64,000 nt of DNA from DATBDN01 sp963715995 (GTDB lineage: Bacteria > Actinomycetota > Thermoleophilia > Solirubrobacterales > Thermoleophilaceae). The notes beneath the pieces are model-generated. The model saw only the letters and a list, made by a program, of their open reading frames with translations, did no database searches and was not told the origin of the DNA. The stretch is from positions 1,984,001-2,048,000 of the forward strand of contig OY970283.1 of NCBI GenBank assembly GCA_963715995.1. Direction: 5' to 3'. This document shows positions 48,640 through 57,440 of the stretch, piece after piece. The stretch's first letter is position 1; each line of letters opens with the position of its first letter. The position numbers were made by a program, and so were the translations under genes.

Positions 48640-50186
48640 GCGGCCGCCGGGGCGCGGTCATCGCCGCGGTCGCGGTCCTGCTGCTGAGCCCAGCCGTCGC
48701 ACAGGCGGCACGTGGGCAGCTGACGATGATGGAGGACTCGACCCAGCTGCTGAACGGCGACCAGGCGGCGCGCGACTTCGCGCTCGACCAGTTCAAGGCA
48801 CTCGGCGCGAACGTGGTGAAGGTGCGCGTGGAGTGGCGCGACATCGCGCCCAGCTCCAGCTCCCGCACCAGGCCGGACTTCGACGCGACCGACCCCGGCG
48901 CCTACCCGGCCGGCGCCTGGGCGGCCCTCGACGCGTCGGTGCAGGGGATCGTCGCCCGCGGCATGACGCCGTTCCTGATGGTCGGCCCGCCCGCGCCCGA
49001 GTGGGCAACGGGTGGCGCGACCAAGAAGTACACGGGTGTCTGGAAGGTCGACCCGGGCGCTTACGGGCAGTTCGTCCAGGCGATCGGGCGGCGCTACTCG
49101 GGCGTGAACGAGGGCCTGCCGCGCGTCTCGATGTGGAGCGTGTGGAACGAGCCCAACCACCCGCAGTTCATCCAGCCGTTGTCCGAGAGGATCGGTTCGA
49201 AGTGGGTGCCAACCGCCGCCGACCAGTACCGGCGGCTCTACGTGGCCGCCACCGCCGCGTTCGCGGCAAGCGGGCACGGCGCGGACACGCTGCTGTTCGG
49301 CGAGGTGCTGCCGATCGGGCAGACGAAGCCCGGCACGCTCAACACGATCAGCCCGCTGCTGTGGCTGCGCGAGTTCTTCTGCGTCGACGCCAACTACAAG
49401 GCTTACCGCGGCAGTGCCGCCAGCGCCCGCGGCTGCAACCCGTTCCCGAAGATCGTGACAAGCGGCTTTGCAATGCATCCGTACACCAAGCCGATCGGGC
49501 CGCGCTACCACCTGTCGAACCCGGATGACGCGACGATCGGGCAGATCGCGCGCGTTGGCGCGGCGCTCGACAAGATCGCGAAGACGCACCGCGTTCGCCG
49601 CAACCTCGGCATCTACTCGAGCGAGTTCGGGATCCAGACCGACCCGCCCGACTGCGTGGGCTTCGGCGCGCCGATCACGCAGCAGGCCGAGATCCTGAAC
49701 GAGGCCGAGTACGACTCATACGTCTCGACGCGCGTGAAGACCTACTCGCAGTACCTGCTGATCGACGATCCGATCCTCACGCAGTTCGCGCCGGGCACCA
49801 ACGAGCGCTACGGGCGCTACCAGACCGGCCTGCTCTGGGGCCAGAACGCGGTCAAGTGCGAGTCGCCCGGGGTCCACTATCAGTACGGAGCGCCCAAGCA
49901 GCCGACCTTCAACGCGTTCCAGACGCCGATCTACGTGCGCGCACTGCCGAAGAAGCACAGCGTCCAGGTCTTCGGCCGCGCGCGCCCGCGCGGCACGCAG
50001 CCGCAGTTGATCGACATCCTCCACGACAACCACCGCGTGAAGACCGTGACCGCCGCGGGCTACTTCCTCACGAGCATGCGCGCGAGCAGCACGGGCACCT
50101 GGCAGCTGCGCTGGGTCGACCAGGGACAGACCTACCTCTCGCGGGTGGCGAAGGCGCTGGCGGATCCGCCGGTAAGCGCTCGCTAG
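48636..50186 (+). CDS. Secreted clan GH-A glycosidase, copy 2
   Basis: A 516-residue paralogue of the preceding gene with the same layout: signal peptide (AVIAAVAVLLLSPAVAQAA), acid/base Glu172 (WSVWNEPNHP), nucleophile Glu330 (IYSSEFGIQT) and a C-terminal beta domain. Matching segments such as LREFFC and MHPYTK show duplication followed by divergence. The stop codon lies in the first of two 22-bp direct repeats that flank an inserted segment. Confidence 0.8.
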   Translation: MSGRRGAVIAAVAVLLLSPAVAQAARGQLTMMEDSTQLLNGDQAARDFALDQFKALGANVVKVRVEWRDIAPSSSSRTRPDFDATDPGAYPAGAWAALDASVQGIVARGMTPFLMVGPPAPEWATGGATKKYTGVWKVDPGAYGQFVQAIGRRYSGVNEGLPRVSMWSVWNEPNHPQFIQPLSERIGSKWVPTAADQYRRLYVAATAAFAASGHGADTLLFGEVLPIGQTKPGTLNTISPLLWLREFFCVDANYKAYRGSAASARGCNPFPKIVTSGFAMHPYTKPIGPRYHLSNPDDATIGQIARVGAALDKIAKTHRVRRNLGIYSSEFGIQTDPPDCVGFGAPITQQAEILNEAEYDSYVSTRVKTYSQYLLIDDPILTQFAPGTNERYGRYQTGLLWGQNAVKCESPGVHYQYGAPKQPTFNAFQTPIYVRALPKKHSVQVFGRARPRGTQPQLIDILHDNHRVKTVTAAGYFLTSMRASSTGTWQLRWVDQGQTYLSRVAKALADPPVSAR

Positions 50187-50245
50187 GAGTCCGAGGCCGC
50201 GGCGCTCGCGTGTCGGCTTCCGCTTGGCTCGCTCTGGCGCTGCGG

Positions 50246-50269
50246 TGCGCAAACTGCCTCGGCCAAGGG
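50246..50269 (-). repeat. Dispersed 24-bp repeat, copy B
   Basis: Exact inverse of the sequence at 37171-37194. It lies in the inserted segment, about 95 bases from a palindrome, in the same relative order as copy A when read on the minus strand. Confidence 0.7.
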
Positions 50270-50362
50270 TGGCTGATGTGGCGGTCGGGTCGGGTCGGGT
50301 CGGGTCGCGGGGCGTCGCGGGGCGTCGCGGGGCGGTCCTGGGGCGGTGCTTTTGGGTCGGCT

Positions 50363-50401
50363 GTGCGACATAGACCACCTATGCGGTGGTTTATGTCGCA
50401 C
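50363..50401. repeat. Palindromic repeat 4
   Basis: GTGCGACATA/TATGTCGCAC outside and ACCACC/GGTGGT inside. Read on the minus strand the centre is CCACCGCATAGGTGG, close to the CGC-ATA-GCG core of the other three palindromes. Confidence 0.6.
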
Positions 50402-50446
50402 GGCTTCCCCGAGCGGAGCGTGCTCGCCGCGGGACCAGACCACTCG

Positions 50447-50854
50447 CTAGGAGTCCGAGGCCGCCGGCATCTCGCGCAGCGCTGCCTCGCGGTCGAGGCA
50501 CACCTTCAGTCGCGTGACCTTGCCGTCGTCGAGCTGGAGCACGTGGGCGAAGCGCGCTTCGACATCCTGGCCGTTCTCGACGAGCTTGCCCTTGACGTTT
50601 CCGAGCACCATCACGTGAGCGCCGTCGCCTGACTCGGTGAACTGCTCGGGGTTCAGGTGGAACTCCTCCCAGGCCGCCGAGAGGCTGTCGATGTACTCCG
50701 TCACTCCCGCGTGTCCCTCGAAGACGCCGGTGTGCGCGAGCGCGTCTGAGGCGTCCCACTCGATGTCCTCGTCCATCACGGACAGCACGGCGTCGATGTC
50801 GCGGCGGCCGAACCCTTCGTACGCCACGCGCAGCCTGTCGGTGAGGTCAGTCAA
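50447..50854 (-). CDS. SnoaL-like (NTF2-fold) protein
   Basis: A TTG at 50854 gives 135 residues. The NTF2-like pattern is DLTDRLRVAYEGFGRRDIDA, then FEGHAGVTEYIDSLSAAWEE and AHVLQLDDGKVTRLKVCLD. Such small cone-shaped proteins bind or isomerise small hydrophobic ligands; the ligand here is unknown. The stop lies in the second 22-bp repeat. It is 20 bases downstream of ispG on the same strand. Confidence 0.8.
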   Translation of the reverse strand: MTDLTDRLRVAYEGFGRRDIDAVLSVMDEDIEWDASDALAHTGVFEGHAGVTEYIDSLSAAWEEFHLNPEQFTESGDGAHVMVLGNVKGKLVENGQDVEARFAHVLQLDDGKVTRLKVCLDREAALREMPAASDS

Positions 50855-50874
50855 GCCAGGCCGAGCGTACAGAC

Positions 50875-52134
50875 CTACGCACGAGTGAAGCGGCGGCCGG
50901 CTGTCGGCGAGACCTCTTCGTCCAGGCGGATGACCGTTGCGCTCTCGGCTTCGGCGCGCGCTGCCTGGGCCTCCATCGCCGCCATTCGCTCGGGAGTCAG
51001 CTCGTCGGCGTTCTCCTCCTCGATCCGCTGGAGCCACTCGGCGCCCTCGGCCTGCTTGTTCTCGTCGAACTCCACGCGCCCGATGGCAAGCGACTTGTCG
51101 ATCTCGGCGAACAGCTCGTCCACGAGCTTGTCCTGCGGCACCTTCCGCAGCGGCTTGCCGCCGGAGAAGATCAGGCCCTCGTTCTTGGCACCCGTGATGC
51201 CGAAGTCGGCGTGGCGCGCCTCGCCGATGCCGTTGACCGCGCAGCCGAGCACGGCCACCTCGATCGGCTGCTCGTAGCCCTCCAGCCGCCGCTCGATCTC
51301 GGCGACCACCGTGTCCATGTCGAACTGGAGGCGGCCGCAGGTCGGGCATGCGATCAGCACCGGGCCGCGCTCGCGCAGCTTCAGGGCCTTCAGGATCTCC
51401 CATGCGACCTTGACCTCCTCCTCGGCGTGGAAGGTCGAGAGCGAGATGCGGATGGTGTCGCCGATGCCGTCGGCCAGCAGCGTGCCGAGCCCGACGGCCG
51501 ACTTGAGCGAGCCGGTCCACTTGGTGCCGGCCTCGGTGATGCCGAGGTGGAGCGGGTAGTCGATCTTCTCCGACAGCAGCCGGTTCGACGCGATCGTGTT
51601 GGGCACGCTCGTCGACTTGATCGACACCTTGAAGTTCTCGAAGTCGAGCCGCTCCATCAGCTCGACGAACTCGACCGCGGCCTGCACCAGCGCCTCGACC
51701 GGGTTGTCCACCTCGAGCGCGTGGAGGTGCTTGGGCAGCGAGCCTGAGTTGACCCCGATTCGCAGCGGGATGCCGAGCTGGTTGGCCTTCGCGGCGACCT
51801 CGGCCACCTTCTCGGGACCACCGATGTTGCCGGGGTTCAGGCGCACGCAGTGGGCGCCGGCGTCGAGCGCCTTCAGCGCCAGCGTGTGGTTGAAGTGGAC
51901 GTCCGCGATCACCGGGATCGGGGACTCCTTGACGATGCGGGCGAGCGCGTCGACGTCCTTCTCGCGCGGGACGGCGCAGCGGACGAGGTCCGCCCCCGCC
52001 TCTGCGGCGGTGCGGATCTGGCGCATCGTGGCCTCGTAATCGGCCGTCTCCGTCTTCGTCATCGTCTGGACGGCGACCGGCGCGCCTCCGCCGATCGGCA
52101 CGCCGCCGACCCATATCTGGCGCCTCGAGGCCAT
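50875..52134 (-). CDS. ispG: 4-hydroxy-3-methylbut-2-enyl-diphosphate synthase
   Basis: A 419-residue enzyme of the MEP isoprenoid pathway, which reduces MEcPP to HMBPP with a 4Fe-4S cluster. Cluster cysteines are in ACPTCGRLQFD and VLGCAVNGIGEA. The N-terminus MASRRQIWVGGVPIGGGAPV supports the ATG at 52134. The C-terminal 50 residues are an acidic extension. dxr, an earlier enzyme of the pathway, lies 4 kb away on the same strand. Confidence 0.95.
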   Translation of the reverse strand: MASRRQIWVGGVPIGGGAPVAVQTMTKTETADYEATMRQIRTAAEAGADLVRCAVPREKDVDALARIVKESPIPVIADVHFNHTLALKALDAGAHCVRLNPGNIGGPEKVAEVAAKANQLGIPLRIGVNSGSLPKHLHALEVDNPVEALVQAAVEFVELMERLDFENFKVSIKSTSVPNTIASNRLLSEKIDYPLHLGITEAGTKWTGSLKSAVGLGTLLADGIGDTIRISLSTFHAEEEVKVAWEILKALKLRERGPVLIACPTCGRLQFDMDTVVAEIERRLEGYEQPIEVAVLGCAVNGIGEARHADFGITGAKNEGLIFSGGKPLRKVPQDKLVDELFAEIDKSLAIGRVEFDENKQAEGAEWLQRIEEENADELTPERMAAMEAQAARAEAESATVIRLDEEVSPTAGRRFTRA

Positions 52135-52151
52135 GTGGAGAGGGTATCCAT

Positions 52152-52215
52152 CGCGTTCCGGGCCGCCCTGCACACGCTCGTGCATGTGGCCATAACGCGA
52201 ATCTCCTCGCGGGAG
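52152..52215 (+). promoter_or_regulatory. Structured leader upstream of the LysM gene
   Basis: CGCGTT (52152-52157) pairs with AACGCG (52194-52199), and a CTCC/GGAG hairpin (52203-52215) follows, then CCTGGGGAAGCG. The second part resembles half of the c-di-AMP (ydaO) riboswitch, which often controls actinobacterial cell-wall hydrolases, but the region looks too short for a whole one. Confidence 0.25.
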
Positions 52216-52234
52216 CCTGGGGAAGCGCGGAGAA

Positions 52235-53329
52235 ATGGGGAATGTGCTCCGAGTACTCACGCTTGCGTCAATTGCCTGCCTGGTCGCCATCGCGCCCGCC
52301 GAGGCCGGTGTCCCGCACGTGGTTGCGCCCGGCGAGAGCCTGTGGTCGATCGCGGCTGCCAACAACTTCACCACCCGCGCGCTGGCTGCGGCGAACGGCC
52401 TGTCGGAGAACTCCCAGGTGGTGCTCGGCTCGACGCTCCAGATCCCCACCGTCAGCGAGGCTGCTGCCGCGCTGACCTCGGCGGCTCCCGCAGCCGCGAC
52501 AGCGCCCCAGAGCGGCTACGCGGTCCAGCCCGGCGACACCCTCAGCGGCATCGCGCTGGCCCACGGCGTATCGCTCTCGGCGCTGGCCGCCGCGAACGGT
52601 CTCAGCACGACCAGCTTCGCGATCGCGGGGACCACGCTTCAGATCCCCTCGGGCACGACCGGGCCGACGACGACGTCGGCCTCGACGACGAGCGGCGGGC
52701 CTCCCCCGCTTGGCGGCTACACCGTGCGCCCCGGCGACTCGCTGTCGGCGATCGCCCTGCACGCCGGCGTGTCGATGCGCCAGCTCGCGTGGATGAACGG
52801 CCTCGACCCGTCGCGCTACCTGCTCGCGGGCACGGTGCTGAAGCTGCCGACGGGCGCGTCGGCGCCGTCCAACCCCGCCCCCGCACCGGCGCAGACCGTG
52901 GTCCCGCCCGCGGCGCCGAACCCAACGAACGAGCGCGTGACCTCGAGCCAGATCGCCCAGGTGGCCGCGGCGAACGGCGTGCCCGCCAGCATGGCCAGCG
53001 CGATCGCCTGGCAGGAGTCCGGCTTCAACAACGCGATGGTCTCACCCGCGAACGCCCGCGGCGTCATGCAGATCCTGCCGGGCACCTGGGACTGGGTGAA
53101 CCACAGCCTGGCGGGCTCCAACCCGCTGAACCCGAACTCGGCGGTCGACAACGTGCGCGGCGGCGTGCTCTACCTGCATCAGCTGCTGAGCGACTTCGGC
53201 GGCGACCAGAACTCGGCGATCGCCGCCTACTACCAGGGCGAGGGCGCGGTCCGCAGCCGCGGGCTCTACCCCGAGACGCAGCAGTACGTGTCGAGCGTGA
53301 ACGCGCTCCGGCCGCGCTTCGGCGGCTGA
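52235..53329 (+). CDS. LysM-repeat lytic transglycosylase
   Basis: A 364-residue secreted wall enzyme. A signal peptide is followed by three LysM domains (VVAPGESLWSIAAANNF, VQPGDTLSGIALAHGV, VRPGDSLSAIALHAGV) separated by Ser/Thr/Pro linkers, then a C-terminal SLT domain with catalytic Glu in AIAWQESGFNNAMVSPANAR and GVMQILPGTW. It binds peptidoglycan and cleaves its glycan strands. The ATG at 52235 is preceded by GGAG. Confidence 0.9.
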   Translation: MGNVLRVLTLASIACLVAIAPAEAGVPHVVAPGESLWSIAAANNFTTRALAAANGLSENSQVVLGSTLQIPTVSEAAAALTSAAPAAATAPQSGYAVQPGDTLSGIALAHGVSLSALAAANGLSTTSFAIAGTTLQIPSGTTGPTTTSASTTSGGPPPLGGYTVRPGDSLSAIALHAGVSMRQLAWMNGLDPSRYLLAGTVLKLPTGASAPSNPAPAPAQTVVPPAAPNPTNERVTSSQIAQVAAANGVPASMASAIAWQESGFNNAMVSPANARGVMQILPGTWDWVNHSLAGSNPLNPNSAVDNVRGGVLYLHQLLSDFGGDQNSAIAAYYQGEGAVRSRGLYPETQQYVSSVNALRPRFGG

Positions 53330-53337
53330 GCGAGCGC

Positions 53338-55158
53338 CTACTTCGCGTAGAGCTCCTCGATCTCGTCCTTGTACTTCTCGCCGATCGGCTTGCGCTTGAG
53401 CTTCATCGTCGGCGTCAGCTCGTCGCCGCCCGGTTCCCACTCGGTCGCCAAGAGGCGGAACTTCTTGATCTGCTCCACGCGCGCCATGTCCTCGTTGGCG
53501 CGGTCGACCTCGGCCTGCACGGCTTCGACGACCTTCTCGTCGTCGACCAGTGAGTCGAGATCGGAGGCGTCGGCGTCGATGCCGGCCTCCTTCAGGAAGC
53601 CCGGCAGGTTGTCGGGATCGAGTGTGAGCAGCGCAACGTTGTAGGGGCGCCCATCGCCGATCGCGATCGCCTGACCGATCAGCGGGCCGGCCGACTTCAG
53701 GTGCGACTCGATGTTCGCCGGCGACATGTTCTTGCCGGCTGCGCTGATGATCAGCTCCTTCTTGCGGTCGACGATCTTCAGGTAGCCGTCCTCGTCGAAC
53801 TCGCCGATGTCGCCGGTCATGAGCCAGCCGTCGTCGGTCATCGTCTCGCGCGTCTTCTCTTCGTTGTTGCGGTAGCCGGGCATCACGATCGGGCCGCGGA
53901 TGAGGATCTCGTTGTCCTCGTCGGCCAGCTTGATCTCGATGCCGGGCGCAGGCGGGCCGACCGTCCCGATCTTGATCTTGTCCGGCGGGTTGGTCGTGCC
54001 CGCGCCGGTGGTCTCCGACATGCCCCACAGCTCCGCCAGCGGGATGCCGAGCGCGTGGAAGAACTTGATCACGTCCGGCGGCGTGGGCGCCGCGCCGACG
54101 TTGCAGGCCTCCAGCTGGTCGAGCCCGATCCCAGCGCGCAGGTTGGCGAACAGCTCCTTGTCGGCCTTCTGCCAGGCGTCCTCGAGCTCTTGCGGAACTT
54201 CCTTGCCGGCCTGGATCAGGTCCACGCGCTCCAGCGCCATGTCGAGCGCGCCCTTGATGCGCTTCTTGGACTCCTCGTCCTCGATGCCCTCGAGCATCGC
54301 CTCGAGGCCGCTCTTCAGCTTCTCCCAGATGCGCGGGACGGCGAAGAACCACGTCGGGTGCACCTGCGGCAGGGCGGCGTTCAGGTCGCGCGGGTTGTCG
54401 ATCGACGTGACCTCGAAGCCGAATGCCATCGGCAGGTAGTGCGAGACGTTGCGCTCGGCGATGTGCGCCATCGGCAGGTAGGAGACGATCCGGCCGCCGT
54501 CGGGGAAGTCGATGATGCGCGCGTACGAGCGCACCGTCTCGATGATGTTCGTGTGCGTGATCTGCACGCCTTTCGGGTTGCCCGTCGTGCCGGACGTGTA
54601 GATCAGCGTGAGCACGTCGTCGGGCTCGACCGCCTTCCAGGCGCCATCGAAGTCGAAGTCGTCCTCACCCTTGCCCTCGAGCTCCTCCAGCGTCATCGCG
54701 CCCTCCGGCGCGTCGCCGTCGACCAGCACCAGGTGCTCTAGCGCGTTGTCGCGCTCCTTGACGTTGCCGAGGCGGTCGAGGAAGCCCTGCTCGGTCACGG
54801 CGATCACCGGGGCGGCGTCCTCGACCAAAAAGGCGATCTGGTCGGCGGTGTAGGTGTTGTAGATCGAGAACGGCGTCGCGCCCAGGTGCATCGCAGCGGC
54901 GTCGACGATGTGGAACTCGGGCCGGTTCACGAGCATGATCGCGATCGTGTCGCCCTTCTTCAGCCCAAGCGCGGCGAGCCCGGCGGCAACCTTCTTGACG
55001 CGATCGTTGTACTCGCCCCAGCTGATCTCGACCGACCCGTCGAGTGTGCGCAGCGCCGGGCGCTCGGGCACGCGCCCGGCCGTGTACTGGAACGCCCCTG
55101 GGGCCGTCCCTTGGTCGAGCGACTTGTAGTGCTCCAGCTGCTCAGTCTGCGTAGCCAT
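53338..55158 (-). CDS. fadD: Long-chain acyl-CoA synthetase
   Basis: A 606-residue AMP-forming enzyme of the FadD15/long-chain type: P-loop YTSGTTGNPKGVQ, A5 motif WGMSETTGAGT, A7 motif GWLMTGDIGEFDEDGYLKIV, A10 lysine in LTPTMKLKRKPI. It activates fatty acids for lipid synthesis or storage and could supply the WS/DGAT enzyme. It converges on the LysM gene and is the last gene of the long minus-strand cluster. Confidence 0.93.
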   Translation of the reverse strand: MATQTEQLEHYKSLDQGTAPGAFQYTAGRVPERPALRTLDGSVEISWGEYNDRVKKVAAGLAALGLKKGDTIAIMLVNRPEFHIVDAAAMHLGATPFSIYNTYTADQIAFLVEDAAPVIAVTEQGFLDRLGNVKERDNALEHLVLVDGDAPEGAMTLEELEGKGEDDFDFDGAWKAVEPDDVLTLIYTSGTTGNPKGVQITHTNIIETVRSYARIIDFPDGGRIVSYLPMAHIAERNVSHYLPMAFGFEVTSIDNPRDLNAALPQVHPTWFFAVPRIWEKLKSGLEAMLEGIEDEESKKRIKGALDMALERVDLIQAGKEVPQELEDAWQKADKELFANLRAGIGLDQLEACNVGAAPTPPDVIKFFHALGIPLAELWGMSETTGAGTTNPPDKIKIGTVGPPAPGIEIKLADEDNEILIRGPIVMPGYRNNEEKTRETMTDDGWLMTGDIGEFDEDGYLKIVDRKKELIISAAGKNMSPANIESHLKSAGPLIGQAIAIGDGRPYNVALLTLDPDNLPGFLKEAGIDADASDLDSLVDDEKVVEAVQAEVDRANEDMARVEQIKKFRLLATEWEPGGDELTPTMKLKRKPIGEKYKDEIEELYAK

Positions 55159-55196
55159 CTCTCTCCTCAGTTGCTCCGGTCCGCCTTATACCAACG

Positions 55197-56267
55197 TCAG
55201 TGAACTCCAGTTCCGCTGGTAAGTCGATCGATGTCGTTGCTCAGGCCCAGGATGAACAGCCCGATCACGAGCATGAAGCCCACCACGCCGGCCCGCTCCA
55301 TGACCGCGTAGGGCACCGGCCTGCGCCGCACGAACTCGACCGCAGCCCAGAAGATGTGGCCGCCATCGAGCGGCAGGAACGGGAACAGGTTGATGATCGC
55401 CAGCGACAGCGAGATGACCGCGAACAGCAGAATCGCATTGCCCGGGTCGGTCGAGACGGCCTTGTGGGTGGCATCGGACGCGCCCACGATGCCGCTGATC
55501 TGCTTGCGCTTCTGCGCGTTGAAGATCCTTGCCGGCAGCTTGACCGTCTCGCGCGTGATGAACCAGAAGTTGCTCGCCGACTGGTTGAACGCCTTGCCGA
55601 ATCCGTAGGGGTGGCGCGGGCCGATGTCCTCGTAGGCGAAGCCCACGCGGGTACGCCCCGCCACCTTGTCGTACTTCGGCACGAACGAGAACGTGAGCCG
55701 TTTGCCGTGGCGCACCACGGTGATGCGCGCGGGTGTCGTCGCGCGGCAGCCGTTCACCGGCTTGCCCGCGCACTTGTGAGCGGCGATCAGCTGCGGCGAG
55801 CTCTCGGCAGTCGCCTTCTTGCCGTCGACGGCGACGATCTCGTCGCCGCGCTCCAGCTGCCCGTAGGCCGGATAGCCCTTCTGCACCGGCCCCACGCGCA
55901 GGTCGCGCGGCCCGAGCGCGCTGTAGAAGAACAACAGCAGCACGAACGCGAGCAGGAAGTTGACGATCGGCCCGGCGGCGATCACGGAAATGCGCTTCCA
56001 CACGGGCTGCGCGTGATAGGCGCGGTCGCGCACGTCGTCGGGCAGGTCCTCGGCCGGGTTCATGCCGGAGATGCGCACGTAGCCGCCCGCCGGAATGATC
56101 CCGATGGCGTACTCGGTCTCCCCCTTCGTGCGCGACCAGATGGTCGGCGGGAAGAACAGCGAGAACTTCTCCACGCGCATGCCGACGGCCTTCGCGACCG
56201 TGAAGTGCCCGAGCTCGTGCAGGATGATCAGCACGCAGAAGCCGAGTACGACGATGACCCAGCTCAC
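55197..56267 (-). CDS. rseP: RseP/site-2 intramembrane zinc protease
   Basis: A 356-residue membrane metalloprotease. HELGH at residues 17-21 and the distal NLFPFLPLDGGHIFW supply zinc ligands, with a PDZ domain between (LRVGPVQKGYPAYGQLERGD). It cuts membrane anti-sigma factors or signal-peptide remnants within the membrane. Its GTG overlaps the dxr stop (GTGA). The dxr-rseP order is common in actinobacteria. Confidence 0.93.
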   Translation of the reverse strand: MSWVIVVLGFCVLIILHELGHFTVAKAVGMRVEKFSLFFPPTIWSRTKGETEYAIGIIPAGGYVRISGMNPAEDLPDDVRDRAYHAQPVWKRISVIAAGPIVNFLLAFVLLLFFYSALGPRDLRVGPVQKGYPAYGQLERGDEIVAVDGKKATAESSPQLIAAHKCAGKPVNGCRATTPARITVVRHGKRLTFSFVPKYDKVAGRTRVGFAYEDIGPRHPYGFGKAFNQSASNFWFITRETVKLPARIFNAQKRKQISGIVGASDATHKAVSTDPGNAILLFAVISLSLAIINLFPFLPLDGGHIFWAAVEFVRRRPVPYAVMERAGVVGFMLVIGLFILGLSNDIDRLTSGTGVH

Positions 56268-57406
56268 GCGACAGCCCCTTCAACCACGTGGCGCGCCTGC
56301 GCGTCGGCCAGATACAGATCGTCGAAGCTGGTGAGCGGCTGGCGCTGGACGGACTCGAGCGCGCGCTCGATCATCTCCGGGATTCCGTTGAAGGACAGCT
56401 GCCCGTCGAGGAACGCCTGCACGGCGACCTCGTTGGCGGCGTTCAGCACGCACGGCGCTGTTCCGCCCTCGGCGGCCGCCTGACGCGCCAGCCGCAGGCA
56501 CGGGAAGGCCTGCTCGTCGGGCTCTTCGAAGGTGAGCTGCCCGAGTGCCGGCAGGTCGAGCGGCTGCACGGGCACGTCGGCGCGCTCGGGGAACTCGAGC
56601 GCGTAGGAGATCGGCATGCGCATGTCTGGGTTGCCCATGTGAGCGAGTGCGGCGCCGTCGTTCAAGTGGATCAGCGCGTGGACGATCGACTGCGGGTGCA
56701 CCACGACGTCGATCTGCTCGTAGGGCAGCCCGAACAGGTGGTGGGCCTCGATCAGCTCCAGGCCCTTGTTCATGAGCGTGGCCGAGTCGATCGTGATCTT
56801 CCCGCCCATCGCCCAGGTGGGGTGCGCGAGCGCCTGCTCGACCGTGACTGACTGGAGCTCCTCCCGCGTGCGGCCGCGGAACGGGCCGCCGGAGGCCGTC
56901 AGGACGAGCCTGTCGATCGTCCCCGGGCGCCGTTCGCTGCGGATGAGCTGGAACAGCGCGGAGTGCTCGGAGTCGACGGGGATGATCGCCGCGCCGGTGG
57001 CCTCCGCGAGCGCCATGACCAGCTCACCGCCGACCACGAGGCTCTCCTTGTTGGCCAGCGCGAGGTCGATGCCCTCGCCGAGTGAGGCGACGGTCGGTCC
57101 GAGCCCCGCCGAGCCCACGAGGGCGTTCAGCACCAGGTCGGCGCCGCTCTCGGTGATCAGCTTGACGAGGCCGTCGGGGCCGCTCAGCACCTCACCGTCG
57201 GTCCAGCGCTCGGAAGCACGCGCGGCGGCCCGCTCGTCGGCCAGGCCGATCCGCTTCACGCCAAGCGCCGAGGCCTGCTCCAGCAGCAGCGCGTCGTTGG
57301 AACCCGCCGCGAGCGCCACGACCTCGAGGTCGCGCGAGCGCGAGACCACGTCGAGCGCCTGGGTCCCGATCGACCCGGTCGAGCCCGCTATGACGATGCG
57401 CCGCAC
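56264..57406 (-). CDS. dxr: 1-deoxy-D-xylulose-5-phosphate reductoisomerase
   Basis: A 380-residue NADPH enzyme of the MEP pathway: cofactor motif GSTGSIGTQAL (from residue 8), active-site regions IPVDSEHSALFQLI and LTASGGPFRGRTREEL, and GGKITIDSATLMNKGLELIE. It converts DXP to MEP. It starts with GTG. Confidence 0.95.
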   Translation of the reverse strand: MRRIVIAGSTGSIGTQALDVVSRSRDLEVVALAAGSNDALLLEQASALGVKRIGLADERAAARASERWTDGEVLSGPDGLVKLITESGADLVLNALVGSAGLGPTVASLGEGIDLALANKESLVVGGELVMALAEATGAAIIPVDSEHSALFQLIRSERRPGTIDRLVLTASGGPFRGRTREELQSVTVEQALAHPTWAMGGKITIDSATLMNKGLELIEAHHLFGLPYEQIDVVVHPQSIVHALIHLNDGAALAHMGNPDMRMPISYALEFPERADVPVQPLDLPALGQLTFEEPDEQAFPCLRLARQAAAEGGTAPCVLNAANEVAVQAFLDGQLSFNGIPEMIERALESVQRQPLTSFDDLYLADAQARHVVEGAVA

Positions 57407-57440
57407 CCGATCGAGTCTAGGAGCGCGGCTTCAGGGCGCC

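Larger units (their letters stand above)
50179..50464. mobile_element. Small non-coding insertion flanked by 22-bp direct repeats
   Basis: Exact 22-bp copies, starting CTCGCTAGGAGTCC, lie at 50179-50200 and 50443-50464. The first ends the plus-strand glycosidase gene and the second ends the minus-strand SnoaL-like gene; collapsing them would make the two stops share CTAG. The roughly 242 bp between hold the inverted 24-bp repeat (50246-50269), GGTCG tandem repeats (50283-50307), three CGCGGGGCG units (50306-50334) and a palindrome (50363-50401). No open frame is supported. Confidence 0.6.

Noticed and set aside
50283..50334. GGTCG and CGCGGGGCG repeats as a possible CRISPR array
   Set aside because: The units are directly adjacent with no spacers, and no cas genes are near; they are simple tandem repeats.
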